Assembly (NCBI GenBank): GCA_021018995.1 | Contig: CM037597.1 | Span: 34,040,936-34,104,935 of the forward strand | Source of the DNA: Chloranthus sessilifolius | Lineage: Eukaryota; Streptophyta; Magnoliopsida; Chloranthales; Chloranthaceae | Direction: 5' to 3' | DNA length: 64,000 bases | In this document: piece after piece, positions 33,840 through 45,209 of the stretch | Numbering within the stretch: position 1 is the first letter of the stretch | Layout of the letters: each line of letters opens with the position of its first letter | Made by a program: the position numbers and the translations under genes | The notes under the pieces: generated by a model | Seen by the model: the letters and a program-made list of their open reading frames with translations, nothing else | Told to the model about the DNA's origin: nothing | Databases searched by the model: none

Positions 33840-34700
33840 TGATTGATATAATACTGATTGGTTTAAATTTCCTAATTCTATTGTGAGTCTAATTGTGAAT
33901 TTGTTCTAGTGATCTAATATAATATTCTAATCTTATTAGGAGTCTACTTAGTTTAAGTGTTCTATTCTTATTGGAAGTCTAATTAATTGAGCTTCCTAAT
34001 CTTATTGAAAGTCTAATTAATTAAGTCTCCTAAACCTACTAGGAGTCCAATTAATTTAAATGCTCTAATCTTATTAGGATTCTAATTAATTCAATTTCCT
34101 AATCCTTCTAGAAGTCTAATTAATATTAGTCTCCTAATCGTACTAGGAATGCTAATATATTAATTATAATGAAACTCTAATTAAATCAAGCATGCTAATT
34201 ATACTAAAATTTTAAGTAACACAAGTATACTAGTTCTACTGCAACTCTGATTAAATCAAATATACTAATTATATTGAAATTCTTATTGAAGCAAGTATAA
34301 TAGTCCTACTGAAATTCTAATTAAAGCAAATATAATAGTCCTACTGAAATTCTAATTGAAATAGAAGACTGATTTTACTAAAACTCTAATTAAAGTAAAT
34401 ATACTAATTTTATTAAAATTCTAATTAAAGCAAATAAACTAATTTTGCTAAAATTCTGATTAAGGCAAGGAATTAACTATATTAAAAATCAAATTAAAAC
34501 AATGGATTAATTATACCAGAAATTTGAATAAAATAAGGGAACTAATTTTACTAATTTTCTAATTAAGTCGAGGAATTGAATTTAGTAAGGATCTAATTAA
34601 AATAATGAATTAACTATACAAAATTTAATTGAGATAAAAGAACTAACTTTTACTAGTTCTAATCAAAACAATAGATTAATTATACTAGAATACTAGGAAA
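33840..34700. repeat. Degenerate AT-rich array in the Tat LTR
   Basis: A unit of roughly 30-40 bases built from TCTAATTAA, (C/T)CTAAT and ATTG/TACTA-AA recurs some twenty times with strong variation; for example GTCTAATTAATTGAGC and ATTCTAATTAAAGCAAAT. It lies downstream of the TATA-like box in the element's sense, so it would be transcribed. Confidence 0.7.
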
Positions 34701-35452
34701 GGGGTTTTGGGCCAGCTATGCTAAGGAGGATTAGCTTCATTCTCGAGTACCCTCCATAAGCTCTCTTGGGCAAATCGGGTGGCTAAAATTAAAACAAATT
34801 AGATTTTTGGATTTTAAGATAGTATTTTTGAGTTTTTAGAGTCAATTTCGGGATTATAATTATGAATTAAATTATGAAACTAGAATTATAGAAAACTAAA
34901 TTAATATTTGGGATTTTTGAAATATTAAACTAAGGAATTAAAACTAGAATTTCAAATCTAAAGACTGAATTTGGGTCTGAAATCAGAAAATCAAGCCATA
35001 TGATTAAGGACTGGTTCTAGAAATTAAGAACTAGAACCAAAGATTAATGATAGGACTGGAGATTAAGATTTTAGAACAGAATTAAAGTCTATGGTCGATG
35101 AATTAGGCCGTCAGATTAAGGACTGGTTCTAGAAACAGAGGACTAGAACCAAATATTAAAATGACGGTCTAAAAAGGGTGCTACGATCTAGGACTGAAAA
35201 TTTAATATTAGCAATTAAAACTAAGAAAAATCATAAATCTAAGAACTAAAAACTATGGTCGAAAACTAAAATTAGATTTTTAACTAAGGTCGGGGTTGCG
35301 GAGAGGAATCACAAAATTTTGAAGCTTGAATCTCGAAATCATGGCTATGTTTCTCTGTGTTCGTTCTCGAAATTCTCTGGTCTCGAAATCCCAAAAAAAT
35401 CTGCTCTCCTCTCTCCTTTGTTTTTTTTTCTCATGGGTCGAGTTAAAAAAAT

Positions 35453-35460
35453 CTTTTATA
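35453..35460 (-). promoter_or_regulatory. TATA-like box of the Tat LTR
   Basis: The minus strand reads CCTATAAAAGATTTTTT. The left partial LTR has the matching CCTATAAAATATTTTTT near 760-772. About 930 bases of U3 lie upstream. Confidence 0.6.
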
Positions 35461-35929
35461 GGTTTTTTTCTAATTAAACGCATTGTTTCAGGCATTTAAC
35501 CGAATTACATGTTGGTTTCTCGGTGCTTAATCACTTTGATTCAGTTATCGACTCAGTGACCGACCGGCTGACTTGCTCAATGAGCTCCCTAGTTCTAACA
35601 AAGTTAGGACTAATTGCGCGCTTGGTGTAGGGTGCACAATCCGATTAAGCGTCTCATTTGAAGGGTTTAATCGAGGAAGCTCTGGGGTCAAGGACTATAA
35701 GACTAGGTTGGGCGTAGGTTAATTGAGCATCGGTGGTGGGGCACTTAATCTGATCGCGCGTGCCATGGTGGGCGCGTGATCGAGTCTCAAAATGGTCTGG
35801 GAAAGGAAGTATGGTATGAAAGGGGGACTGATTGCATGTTTGTGGTTTTGTGTGCAATTGAATTTTGCATGTGGTTTTAGGCGCGTAATTCAGGGTTGTC
35901 TGGGTTCGGGTCAGGTTTGAAATGCCAGA

Positions 35930-36310
35930 CTATTGTTTCAGCCTACATTTCGACTATATACTATTGTTTAAGTATATAGTCTCCCTACGTTGGGGTCTGA
36001 GCCACTGAGTTATTATTTTAGCGTGTGTTCAATCATGTACTATTGTTTTAGTGTATGGTTCCCGCGTTAGGGTTAGGGGGTCTGAAATGTCAAACTATTA
36101 TTTCAATCTGCATTTCGACTATACACTATTGTTTTAGTATATAGTCTCCTTACGTCGGGGTCTGAGCCACATAGCTATTGTTTCAGCCTGTGTTCAACCA
36201 TGTACTACTGTTTCAGTACATGATTCCCATGTTAGGGTCATGGGACCTGAGCCACAGAGCTATTATTTCAGCCTTTGTTTAGCGATATACTATTTTTGCA
36301 GTATATGGTC
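35930..36310. repeat. Tandem repeats in the Tat LTR U3, right copy
   Basis: This matches the array at 1230-1625: CTATTGTTTCAG, CCATGTACTA and GTATATAGTCTCC(C/T)TACG return in order several times, together with GAGCCAC.GAG.TATT. Confidence 0.7.
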
Positions 36311-36386
36311 CCAATTAGGGTTATAAGGTCAAAGGTTGACCAAATATATTTGTACATTCCGAAAGGGGAAAATGGGGGTGTCTACA

Positions 36387-38769
36387 GAGTGGAATATGCT
36401 TTATTCTCAAGATTTGATCTTTGTGTCCAAAATCTGACCTGGCTCTTCAATCACCGTTAAATCCTCCAAAATATCAAGCGGCTTATAATCCAACACGTGT
36501 ATTGGATCGCTGACATACTTCCTAAGTATAGACACGTGGAATACGTCGTGTACGCTGGATAAATGCGGAGGTAACGCAACTCTGTACGCTACCTCACCCA
36601 CTCTTCCCAAAACTGGGAATGGTTCAAAGTAACGAGGACTCAACTTGCCTCATTTCCCAAATCGCATCACGCCCTTTGTCGGAGATATTTTGATAAAGAC
36701 GTGATCGCCAATCTGTACAACACATATTAGAAATATAATATACTTCATTTAATTTACGTAACTAATAGACTTATAGGTGTGCTTAGTTACATGAAAATCA
36801 ATGCTGGTTCGCTTGGGATTGGCATAACTCTTCTGCCGACTCTCAGCACTCTTCAGTCTCTCCTGAATAATGTGAACAACTGCATTTATGCTTTCTATCA
36901 AGTCAGGGCCCAAAATAAGACGCTCTCCAGCTTCTTCCCAGTTAATCAGAGATTTACATCGGCGTCCATACAGCGCCTCGAATGGTGCCATGTCGATGCT
37001 CGATTGGAAACTGTTATTGTATGTGAATTCGATCAGGAGTAGTGCTAATACTGGTGCAGAGGTGAGTCTCCTTTTCAACTCCTAGAAACCCTATTCGCAT
37101 GCTTCAGTACACTCGAATTTGACCTTCTTTCAAGTGAGCTGCGTGAGTGGTCCAGGAAGCTTTGAAAACTCTTCAACAAAACATCAGTAATACCCTACGC
37201 GACCTAGAAAGGTTTTGATCTCGATTACGGTATGTGGCTGCTTCCATTGCACTACAGCCTCTATCTTTACAGGATTGATGGTGAGACCAGCTTCAGAGAT
37301 GATGTAACCCAAAAAACTGACTTTATTTAACCAGAAGTCACATTTACTAAACTTGGCATACAACTGAGAATCTGTCAATGTCTGTAAAGCAATATACAAG
37401 TGACCTTTGTGCTCTGCTTTCGTCTTTGAGTAGATGAGTATATTGTCAATGAATACTACCATACACTGATCTAAATACGGCTTGAAGACTCAATTTATCA
37501 AGTCCATAAATGTTGCAGGCGCATTGGTAAACCCGAAGGGCATGACGAGAAACTCATAGTGACCATATCGTGAAGTTCGAAAAGCTGTCTTAGAAATATC
37601 TTCAGCTTTCACCTTCATTTGGTGATTCCTAAATCAAATATCAATCTTTGAAAAGAACCACACTCCTTGTAACTGATCAAAGAGATCGTTGATTTTGGGG
37701 AGCGGGTCACAATTCTTAATTGTCAGCTTATTTAATTGATGGTAGTCAATGCAAAGGTGCATCGAACCATCCTTCTTTTTCACAAACAACACCGGTGCGC
37801 CACATGGAGACACACTCAGTCTAATAAAGCCTTTATCAAGAAGCTCTTGCAACTGCTCCTTGAGTTCTTTCAACTCTGTCGGTGCCATTCGATACGGTGT
37901 CTTTGATACTAGCTCGGTGTGTGGGGCTAATTCAATAGCAAACTCCACTTTCCTGTCAGGCGGTAAGCATGGCAACTCATCAGGGAAAACATCAGGGAAT
38001 TCACAGGCAATCGGCACATCTGAAAGTGAACTTTTCTTCTCTTCCTGATCTTGACTTTGGATAAAAGAGATATACCCTTGAGCACCATCACGAGTAATCG
38101 TTGTGCTTGAATCGCTGATATAAAAGGAAGATTAGTTGACTGCAGTCCAGAAAATTTAGCTGATTTCCTCTTTTGGGGGCGGAAAGAGACAAGCTTCTTT
38201 CGACAGTCAACGTTCGCATGATGGTGGAACAACCAATCCATTCCAAGGATTATGTTGTATCCTTGCATCGACAGTAAGATTAAGTCGGCTACTGCTTCGT
38301 ATACCCAGTAATCTTTGATCAGGACAATAATCGATCGATACGCCATATCAGTAGTGAGCGACAGTCCAATTGAAAGTGTTACTTCTAAAATAAATTCAAG
38401 AGGTTCTAGAGTGCCTCCCAACTTTCCCAATTTTTTAGCGAACTGGGGTATGACAAACGTGTGTGTAGATCCGGGATCTATCAAAACTCGTGCCTCATAA
38501 CAAAAATAGTCATCCTTCGGATATAATTGTAAGATACCTAATGTGCATACAAAATAGTGTTAGTTCAATTGCTCTTAAGTAACAGAATATCAATTTAGCA
38601 AAAAGAAATATACTAAATGCACATCTATATCATATTGAACTAGATGCACCTTCTTGATCTAAAAGATAATTAAAGAAATTTTGAATTTAGGTCTTAATGA
38701 ACATGCATACCTTGAATGATATCATTGCTGGTTCGTACATCTTGTGAAGTTACAACATAAGCTCGGCCT
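36387..38769 (-). pseudogene. Outer Tekay pol block (protease, reverse transcriptase, integrase end)
   Basis: Read on the minus strand: protease start MIDPGSTHTFVIPQFAKKLG (38400-38484), reverse transcriptase with [20 protein letters not shown] and [16 protein letters not shown] (37634-38017), then VVFIDNILIYS and LGYIISEAGLTINP (37184-37462). Next come FTYNNSFQSSIDMAPFEALYG from the integrase end (36749-37078) and GRVGEVAYRVALPPHL with DVFHVSILRKY leading to the chromodomain (36407-36643). The block is shorter than the matching part of the inner element; a full RNase H and integrase core were not recognised. Broken in many places. Confidence 0.82.
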
Positions 38770-38774
38770 TGTAC
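38770..38774. repeat. Target site duplication TGTAC, left
   Basis: TGTAC precedes the left LTR. The same five bases follow the right LTR at 52531-52535. The host sequence on both sides joins into the order seen in the inner element near 48296. Confidence 0.85.
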
Positions 38775-39498
38775 TGTGACAGCCCGATGTTTCCCCATCT
38801 CTAAACTGGGAAAGGTCGCCCCATCGGATCACCTGATATGATCCTTTCATCAAGGTGTTATTTCTTTAATTAAAACTAACGCAATTGCGGAAGCAGTAAA
38901 TTTTAACTCTAACAGATATATAACATGGAAAAAACAACTTATAATTAGACTAGAAACACTAACTACAAAATAACAGTCAGATCTAATGTATAACTTTTCA
39001 CCAATGACGGCCACCCGTCATCTAAATAGTGAAAAGAAAACCTATACATCCACGTATATGTCTAAAAGCCATCATATATCATTTATACATGCCAAAAAAT
39101 GTATTTCTCTCATTCCTCTCCTTCTCAAACCCATATCCCCTCAGATCCCAAGCTACAAACCTATTTCGAGAAGAATTCTTCCGCGAAAGCGTCTTCCTCG
39201 TCGTCGTCATCGTCTCCCTCCTCCTCCTCCTCAGGCACGTATGTAGGGTCTGCCGTGTGCTCAGGGTCAGGCTCTGCAGCTAAGACAATTAAGTCGAGGA
39301 ATGAGCTATCATCCATAGCTCAGTAGAGAATATTGCATTGTTATTTTACATTGACAGTTTATCACTTTTTTTCATAGAGAAGCATTAAATTAACATATGA
39401 ATAACATACTGAAATCCTATATTTATGCATGGTATAACAAGTGTGAGAAGCAAGCTGAAACCGGAATACATGCTGGTGAAAACAAGGAATCAACAAGG

Positions 39499-39625
39499 TC
39501 AAGCTCCCGAGTTAGCGGGATCACTTGTCAAGCTCCCGAGTTAGCGGGATCACTTGGACTAGAATACTTCAAGCTCCCGAATTAGCAGGATCACTTGTCA
39601 AGCCCTTGAGTTAGCGGGATCACAT
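39499..39625. repeat. 29-base minisatellite, left inner LTR
   Basis: Four units of TCAAGCTCCCGAGTTAGCGG plus GATCACTTG, the third separated by a short insert. The right LTR (50434-50550) and the outer LTR (54316-54485) carry the same unit. Confidence 0.85.
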
Positions 39626-40294
39626 GATTTACACTAGAGCAATAGCATATCAAGAACATTGAATTTAACAGAGTCTGAGTACTGAATGACCAAGAAATGC
39701 ATTTGCATGTATGATTTATGATGCAATGTACACTAAAATAATACATTAAATTACAAAGCTAATTTATACTCATAAACTGGTAAAAGACTTTCTTTCTGAT
39801 GTTATGTGTACTAGATGCTCATATTTGTTTCTCATCAGCTTGATGACTAATCAAGTCTATTTACTTCATAGTTAATCAGGTGCATCAGTTCAAATCACAA
39901 CGCAGATTTTACTTTTATTATGCGGATCATTGCGTAAATTAATACTCATATAAATTTCTATGAAAAACTAAGTGACATGCCGATAACATTATAAAATACC
40001 AACCCAGATTCCCTACCTGTATACGTCAAGTCTTACGAGTATTGTCATTGACACACGTTCCCACATCCGAGAACATCATGCAGTCTTTGTTCTTCAAAAT
40101 TTTCTAAGTGCTCCATGTGGCACCAAATCTAAGAAAATAGATGTATTTTAATAAAATTCTTATTTTGGAGTTGATCCATAGTTTTTAGATGGTCCATAGT
40201 GCATCAAGACCCAATCAGGTGCTTACCTGAACCCCAGTGGACCCAATGTCCTAATGCACAAGAGGTAGTCCAAAATGCAAAAAACCCAAAGCTG

Positions 40295-40475
40295 GGGAGG
40301 TTGCCTCGGCAACACTTAAGTTGTTGTCGCGGCAAGCCCTTCAGCTGGCTTTGATGCCGCGGCAACCCTATAAGTGTTGCCGCGGCAAGCCTATAAGTGT
40401 TGCCGCGGCAAGCCTTTCAACTGGCTTTGTTGTCGCGGCAACCCAATAAGATTTGCCGCGGCAAGCCTGTATCTT
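40295..40475. repeat. TTGCCGCGGCAA palindrome cluster, left inner LTR
   Basis: About seven copies of TTGCCGCGGCAA or near variants in 180 bases, between short spacers such as CCTATAAGTG and GCCTTTCA.CTGGCTTTG. The core is a perfect 12-base palindrome. It repeats in the right LTR and in weaker form in the outer LTR. Confidence 0.85.
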
Positions 40476-41629
40476 TGTGGCTTGCCGAGAAGCAGACGGG
40501 GTTTCTTCTTGGCCTTTTGATCTTCTGTTTCCCTGTTTCCCTTCCCCTTATGTTTATAGATGTTATTATATATATATATTTAGATATATGTCTATAGATT
40601 CTTTATAAATTTTAAATCTATTTCCACAGATTTTCTACACAGATCTGAAATGCAGCAATCTGCACTTCAGTTCATGTTGAAACTTCTTCTTTGTTCTTGG
40701 TTGCTGATGTGCCTATGCTGCACAATATAGGTTATATATATACCTATATATAACATATATCGATATAATTATATAGATTTTATAAACTGAAGCGATATAT
40801 ATTTATATAGAGCTATTTCATCAACCACAGATCTTCACTGATCTTCGATGAAGATCGGAGTGCAGTAGTCTGCACTCAATTTTTGAGGCAAGTTTTGAAC
40901 TGTCACTCCTTATCATCAATTCATCTGTACAAGTATAAACAAAGAACTAACCTTTTGGTGAATTTGTAGTACCCGACCATCAATGTTTTGTTTATCGAGT
41001 TCAACGATGGAGTAGGACTGAAAACAGTTTTGGTGAAGCTTATATGTTGTGGCTAAGTGAAAAGAAATGGGAGTAGTTGGCTGTTGTTGATCTTTACTGA
41101 ATTCCCTCTGATTTAATTATCTCTGATTTTAACCACAAATCCAAGGAACGAGAGGAAATGCTATTTTATAATCATGGGTATCGACTTTGCATGCATGGGG
41201 GTGCTTAATGACTCAATGGAGTCGTGTTTTAAATTTTGCATGCAAGTAGCTTATCAGCTACTCTGGTTTATGCTCCAAGCTAAGCTAGCATTTTCTGCTG
41301 GTGTGTAGTCCATAAAGGACAACCAGGCTTTATGTGTATATTAATCATATACACAGATGCTCAGTATTAGTTAACTGGGCTTTGTTTTTCATGCAAAGCC
41401 CGTATAGCCCTATTGAGATATTAGTTAATTAGTTTGGTTTCAAGACACTTGGTTTTTAATTCCTGTGTTAAGCTGGTGCATATGTATATATATATATATA
41501 TAGTAAAAATCGGATGATTTTAGGCTTATCATTTTCCTAATGCAATGGGCTAACTTAATAGCCATGGTCGTAGACTTATGCCAGACCGGACCTTTATTGA
41601 TGTAGTGTACAGATTTAAGGATCGTTACA

Positions 41630-41643
41630 TTCTCCCCTATTTT
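41630..41643 (-). promoter_or_regulatory. Polypurine tract of the inner Tekay-type element
   Basis: The minus strand reads AAAATAGGGGAGAA directly before the 3' LTR start TGTAACGATCC. Confidence 0.8.
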
Positions 41644-42467
41644 AGGCATTTTCGTCATCGAAAATCAATCGGGACTATCTCTGTAATTGATGAATGTCAT
41701 AATAGCGAAAAGCAAAGCTGCAGTGCCCATACCATATGTGGTGTTTAGTAACAAAATTTATCACGATGAATCATTAAACAGACAAAACCAAAATCAAATC
41801 TACACCTGGGAGATAAAACTGAAATCTTAGAAATAACCATACTCATATGGCACCTGACTTCATGTGTATTTATGAACATGATTTTATTTCTAATCCCTGT
41901 GGCATCGATTTTATTCTTACATGTGGCACCTGATAATAACCCAAAATGGAAACAAATTCGATAGAATCGCACCTAGAATTTATATAATCCAACTAGAATT
42001 GTACTCAAAATTTATATATATATACTAACTAGAACTACTCGGTACACAGTCATCAATACTCATTAATCAAGACCAAATGTAAATGAAACTAAAGACAATT
42101 GCATTTAAATTTGTTAGTAGCAGTAACACTTACTTACTTATTAAGCAAAACATGAGGTTATAAATTTTTCATGTATTAAGCACAACATGTTGTAGAGATA
42201 AACTTAATTAAATGCAAAAGTTTGTGAGATTATTTTTACCTGGTTGGGGGCTTGGCTGATGTTGGGCCGCTGAGGAAGTACCAGCTTCTTGTTGCTAGAA
42301 ATCTTGCTGGAACTCCGGAACCAATAATGCTGCGTTTCGAGTGTATTGGAAGACGTAGTTGTGCACCCACCCAATGTTAGGGTTTGCGGCAGTTTAGAAA
42401 GTATGCTCCATCATGATATTAGTCGCTTCTTCAATATAATCAATACGTTGATGGAGCATGTAATGGT
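41644..42467 (-). other. Inner Tekay 3' non-coding stretch
   Basis: AT-rich, with no domain seen. It lies between the extra frame and the polypurine tract. Confidence 0.5.
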
Positions 42468-43576
42468 TTAGATATAAGCTATCGAATTGTAGGAGGTTTG
42501 CTCATAGTTTTCACGCATGGGTTGGACAAGATCCGCATTTGTAAAAGTCCCTTGTGTTGAAAGGATCGATTCAGTTTGGGGTTGTGGTTGAGGAGGAATG
42601 GAGGTATCTTGGGTTGAAACAGAAGGGATTTCTTGTTGGGCTTGTGGGGGACGACGAATTTGTTTAGCTTGGTGGTTACTTCCCGCTTGAAAGGAGCGTT
42701 GATACACATTTCTCCAAATGGCAGGGCTAAAGACCCTCATATTGTCAGTGCGGACCTCTTCACCCGCAGGGATTTGATAGAGAACTAAATTGACACTATC
42801 GAAGTGTCCTTCTAGCATGCGAGAGATCAATCGGGGGTAGGGGCAGGAGGGCATAGGACTTGAAACGTTGCTTTGTAAGTGTTCATTGGCGTACTTAATG
42901 CCCTCCCAGACTACCAAGGATCATTTACCCATCGTCCTTCATAGACGGCAAAAAGAGCTTGTAAGAGAGCATCTTGGTGCTCTCTTTCATGTTGCATGGG
43001 ATATAGATTACATTGAAATACACAATCCAAGAACCACATTTTTTGTGGTAATTGGCTGCGACGAATTGCAAAGCTGCGATCGGAAGCGGTCTGTCCATCA
43101 GTCATCTTAGTGATGATATGATGGAATTTTACATCCCACTGCCTGGGCATTTGTAGTCCCGTGGTTACGTCAAAATCAGGGCTACAGCCCATAGCTTGAG
43201 CTATGTGCCGTATATTGAAATAAAATTTTTGATTATCTATTTCAGTGTGTAATTGACCAACAGTAAGGGTGACTACCAGATTCTGGTAGAACAAACGGAC
43301 TAAACGAGGATAAAATTGATTGTGAAATGGCTGATACAAGGCGCTTAACTGCGCCTGTTCTATGTATCGAATCGACCATGCGGTCTGGTCATTCGGGGTC
43401 AAGAGTCGATCATCAACGATCCACTCCGGTTCCATTGCTTTAGCAGCCCACCATGGGATGGGCTATTCATGCTCCTCGGGTGGATCGATTGGCTTGTGTG
43501 AAAAAGAAGGGCCTTTGTCCTTTTTTTGAGATGAAGCTTTTGAAGGTTTAGAGGCTCCAACCTTTTTAGGAGGCAT
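42468..43576 (-). pseudogene. Extra frame of the inner Tekay element, plant-transposon-protein-like
   Basis: Minus-strand frames at 42911-43435 and 42468-42917, with an ATG-led basic start near 43576 (MPPKKVGASKPS). The first contains EPEWIVDDRLLTPNDQTAWS, LSALYQPFHNQFYPRLVRLFY and FNIRHIAQAMGCSPDF; the second contains LVLYQIPAGEEVRTDN and PAIWRNVYQRSFQ. This fits, from memory, the 'putative plant transposon protein' domain found in proteins linked with plant retroelements; its function is unknown. It is in the same direction as pol, between chromodomain and 3' LTR. Extra frames are common in Tat and Athila elements but unusual at this place in chromoviruses, so it may be cargo or a piece of another element. 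Broken as it stands. Confidence 0.6.
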
Positions 43577-44549
43577 TATACTATCAAAAAGACAAGGAAG
43601 AACAATGGAGTTAGAGATTTGGTTGTTACCTCACAAAGATAAAAAAAAATATGCCTAAAATTTGAACTAAATCATGAACTAGAGGGCTTCCTAGTGTAGA
43701 TCAGGAGCATGCAGCTGCTGTGGACATAGTTTGGAGGAGTGCATGTACAGATACCAACTTAGGAGGTTGAGGAAAACAAAAATATGCACTTTCTATAATA
43801 GAAAACCGAAGTGGAAATAGACTGAAATGGGTTTCGGACCCACCAAATGCCAACAGAGTTGCCGCGGCAACACCTTAAGCTTGCCGCGGCAAGTCACTTG
43901 CTGTGGCAACACTTAGTCCTTGCGAGGCAAGGGAGTCCAGATGGGAGTTGGCCCGGATTTCAAGGCCATGGATATGTGGTGAATTTTTTTTTTGTACTTG
44001 GGAGTTCTTAACAGATAGGGGGTCTATAGAAAAATATTGGTTGGCATTTTTGATGTATTTTTCTATGTTAAAAAATTTTATTTCAATGGAATTTGATCCC
44101 TTTTTTGCAATATAGCTTAAAAATGTTATAAAATATTATATAAATTATTATATTAGCCCATTAAGGGCTCTTGGGTTAGTCATTTGGGACAGGTGTTAAT
44201 AGGCTGGGATACATTCATGCTTAGGTGTTACTATTTTGAAATTATTTATTAGTTATTATTCCATTTATCTTGAATATTCTTAAATATTTAATGTTATAAT
44301 TATTATTATTATTATTATTTTTTTTTTTTATACGAATATAATATTTTAATACTAAATACCAGCATGTTATTGCAAGTTAATTCGATCAAGGTCCATAGGA
44401 CTAATTAATATATTCTATTAGTTATATTTTTTTTTTCTATAGGTGCAGAGTGTATTTACAAATTATTTACAATAATATTTAAAATCTAAGCAAGTAAAAT
44501 TTAATTGACCAAATGTAACTATAGTGTACATGAATATAAAGTACGTACC
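43577..44549 (-). other. Stretch between chromodomain and extra frame
   Basis: AT-rich, no gene. It contains a palindrome cluster of LTR type at 43855-43935 about 280 bases upstream of the extra frame, and an ATT repeat at about 44300-44330. Confidence 0.55.
43855..43935. repeat. TTGCCGCGGCAA palindromes upstream of the extra frame
   Basis: GTTGCCGCGGCAACACC and CTTGCCGCGGCAAG, then weaker GCTGTGGCAAC and TTGCGAGGCAAG. The same motif marks the LTRs of this family (40295-40475, 51215-51385), but here it is internal. Confidence 0.8.
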
Positions 44550-44894
44550 TTATGTAAATAATCGAGGGTACTGAGCACGAATATCAGCTTCGCGCTCCCA
44601 GGTAGCTTCATGCGACTCATGATTCTTCCATTGAATCAAAACGAGTGGAATTCGTTTTGTTCTCAGAATTTGATCTCTGCGGTCCAAAATCTGACCTGGT
44701 TCTTCAGTCACCGTTAGATCTTCCTGGATGTCCAACGGTTGATAATCCAACACATGCGTCGGATCACTGACGTACTTTCCCAGCATCGATACGTGAAATA
44801 CGTCATGAATGCCTGCCAGATGCGGAGGTAATGCGAGTCGATATGCTACTTCTCCTACTCTGCCTAGTATAGGGAATGGTCCAAACGAGGACAC
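44550..44894 (-). pseudogene. Inner Tekay integrase end with chromodomain
   Basis: The 114-residue frame reads GRVGEVAYRLALPPHL, IHDVFHVSMLGKYV and, at the end, PLVLIQWKNHESHEATWE with READIRAQYPRLF. The latter is the chromodomain typical of the Tekay clade (..IPLVKVLWR.H....ATWE.E..M...YP.LF). In live chromoviruses this domain guides integration to marked chromatin. Broken fossil. Confidence 0.9.
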
Positions 44895-45209
44895 AACTTG
44901 CCTCGTTTCCCAAACCGCATCATGCCTTTTGTCGGAGAGATTTTGATAAAGACGTGCTTGCCAATCTGTATATTATTTCATCAGACTGAATGACCATATA
45001 AGTCTAATGACTTCACAAAGAACGTATCAGTGTAGGATATTACCTAAAAATCAACACTTGTTCGTTTGAGATCAGCGTAACTCTTTTGTCGACTTTAAGC
45101 ACTCTTCAATCATTCTCGAATAACGTGAACACTGCATTGGTGCTTTCTATCATATCAGGGCCTAAAATCAACCGCTCTTCAGCTTCTTCCCATTAATCGG
45201 AGATTTACC

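Larger units (their letters stand above)
652..36386 (-). mobile_element. Large Tat/Ogre-type Ty3/gypsy element carrying an antisense gene
   Basis: Family: Ty3/gypsy, Tat lineage, Ogre-like in size and plan. Read on the minus strand it has a 5' LTR (33541-36386), a primer site near 33520, gag (about 31500-33140), protease (about 30480-31100), a G-patch-like segment (about 29340-30160), reverse transcriptase (27264-27791), RNase H, a second RNase H-like domain (about 26030-26540), integrase (about 24790-25610), a long 3' region with an antisense gene, and a partial 3' LTR (652-1696). The Tat assignment rests on the tandem RNase H domains, LTR ends TGTAGACACC, and the large 3' space. A solo LTR and an Athila-type element are inserted in the 3' region. 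It is clearly old and broken in many places (well over ten). Confidence 0.85.
33541..36386 (-). repeat. 5' LTR of the Tat-type element
   Basis: It begins TGTTGGTACC and ends GGTGTCTACA on the plus strand; on the minus strand it starts TGTAGACACCCCC and ends GGTACCAACA. The part 35345-36386 matches 652-1696. It holds a U3 tandem array (about 35930-36310), a TATA-like box (35453-35460) and a long AT-rich degenerate array (about 33840-34700). Right of it the outer Tekay pol sequence starts at once, which marks the insertion edge. Confidence 0.88.
38775..41629 (-). repeat. 3' LTR of the inner Tekay-type element
   Basis: Length 2855 bases. It contains a CT/CCTCCTCC-rich stretch (39180-39235), a roughly 29-base minisatellite (39499-39625) and a palindrome cluster (40295-40475). 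A TATATATATAT stretch (40565-40590) lies just upstream of the palindromes in the element's sense and may be the TATA region. Plus-strand frames in it are chance. Confidence 0.92.

Noticed and set aside
38986-39283. Plus frames that recur at 49921-50218 and look conserved
   Set aside because: They lie in the two LTRs of one element, so their likeness comes from the LTR repeat; the serine/arginine/leucine-rich end is a CCTCCTCC repeat.
39499-39625. Regular direct repeats that recall a CRISPR array
   Set aside because: The units are adjacent with almost no spacers, lie in a plant LTR and occur in both LTRs of the element; this is a minisatellite.
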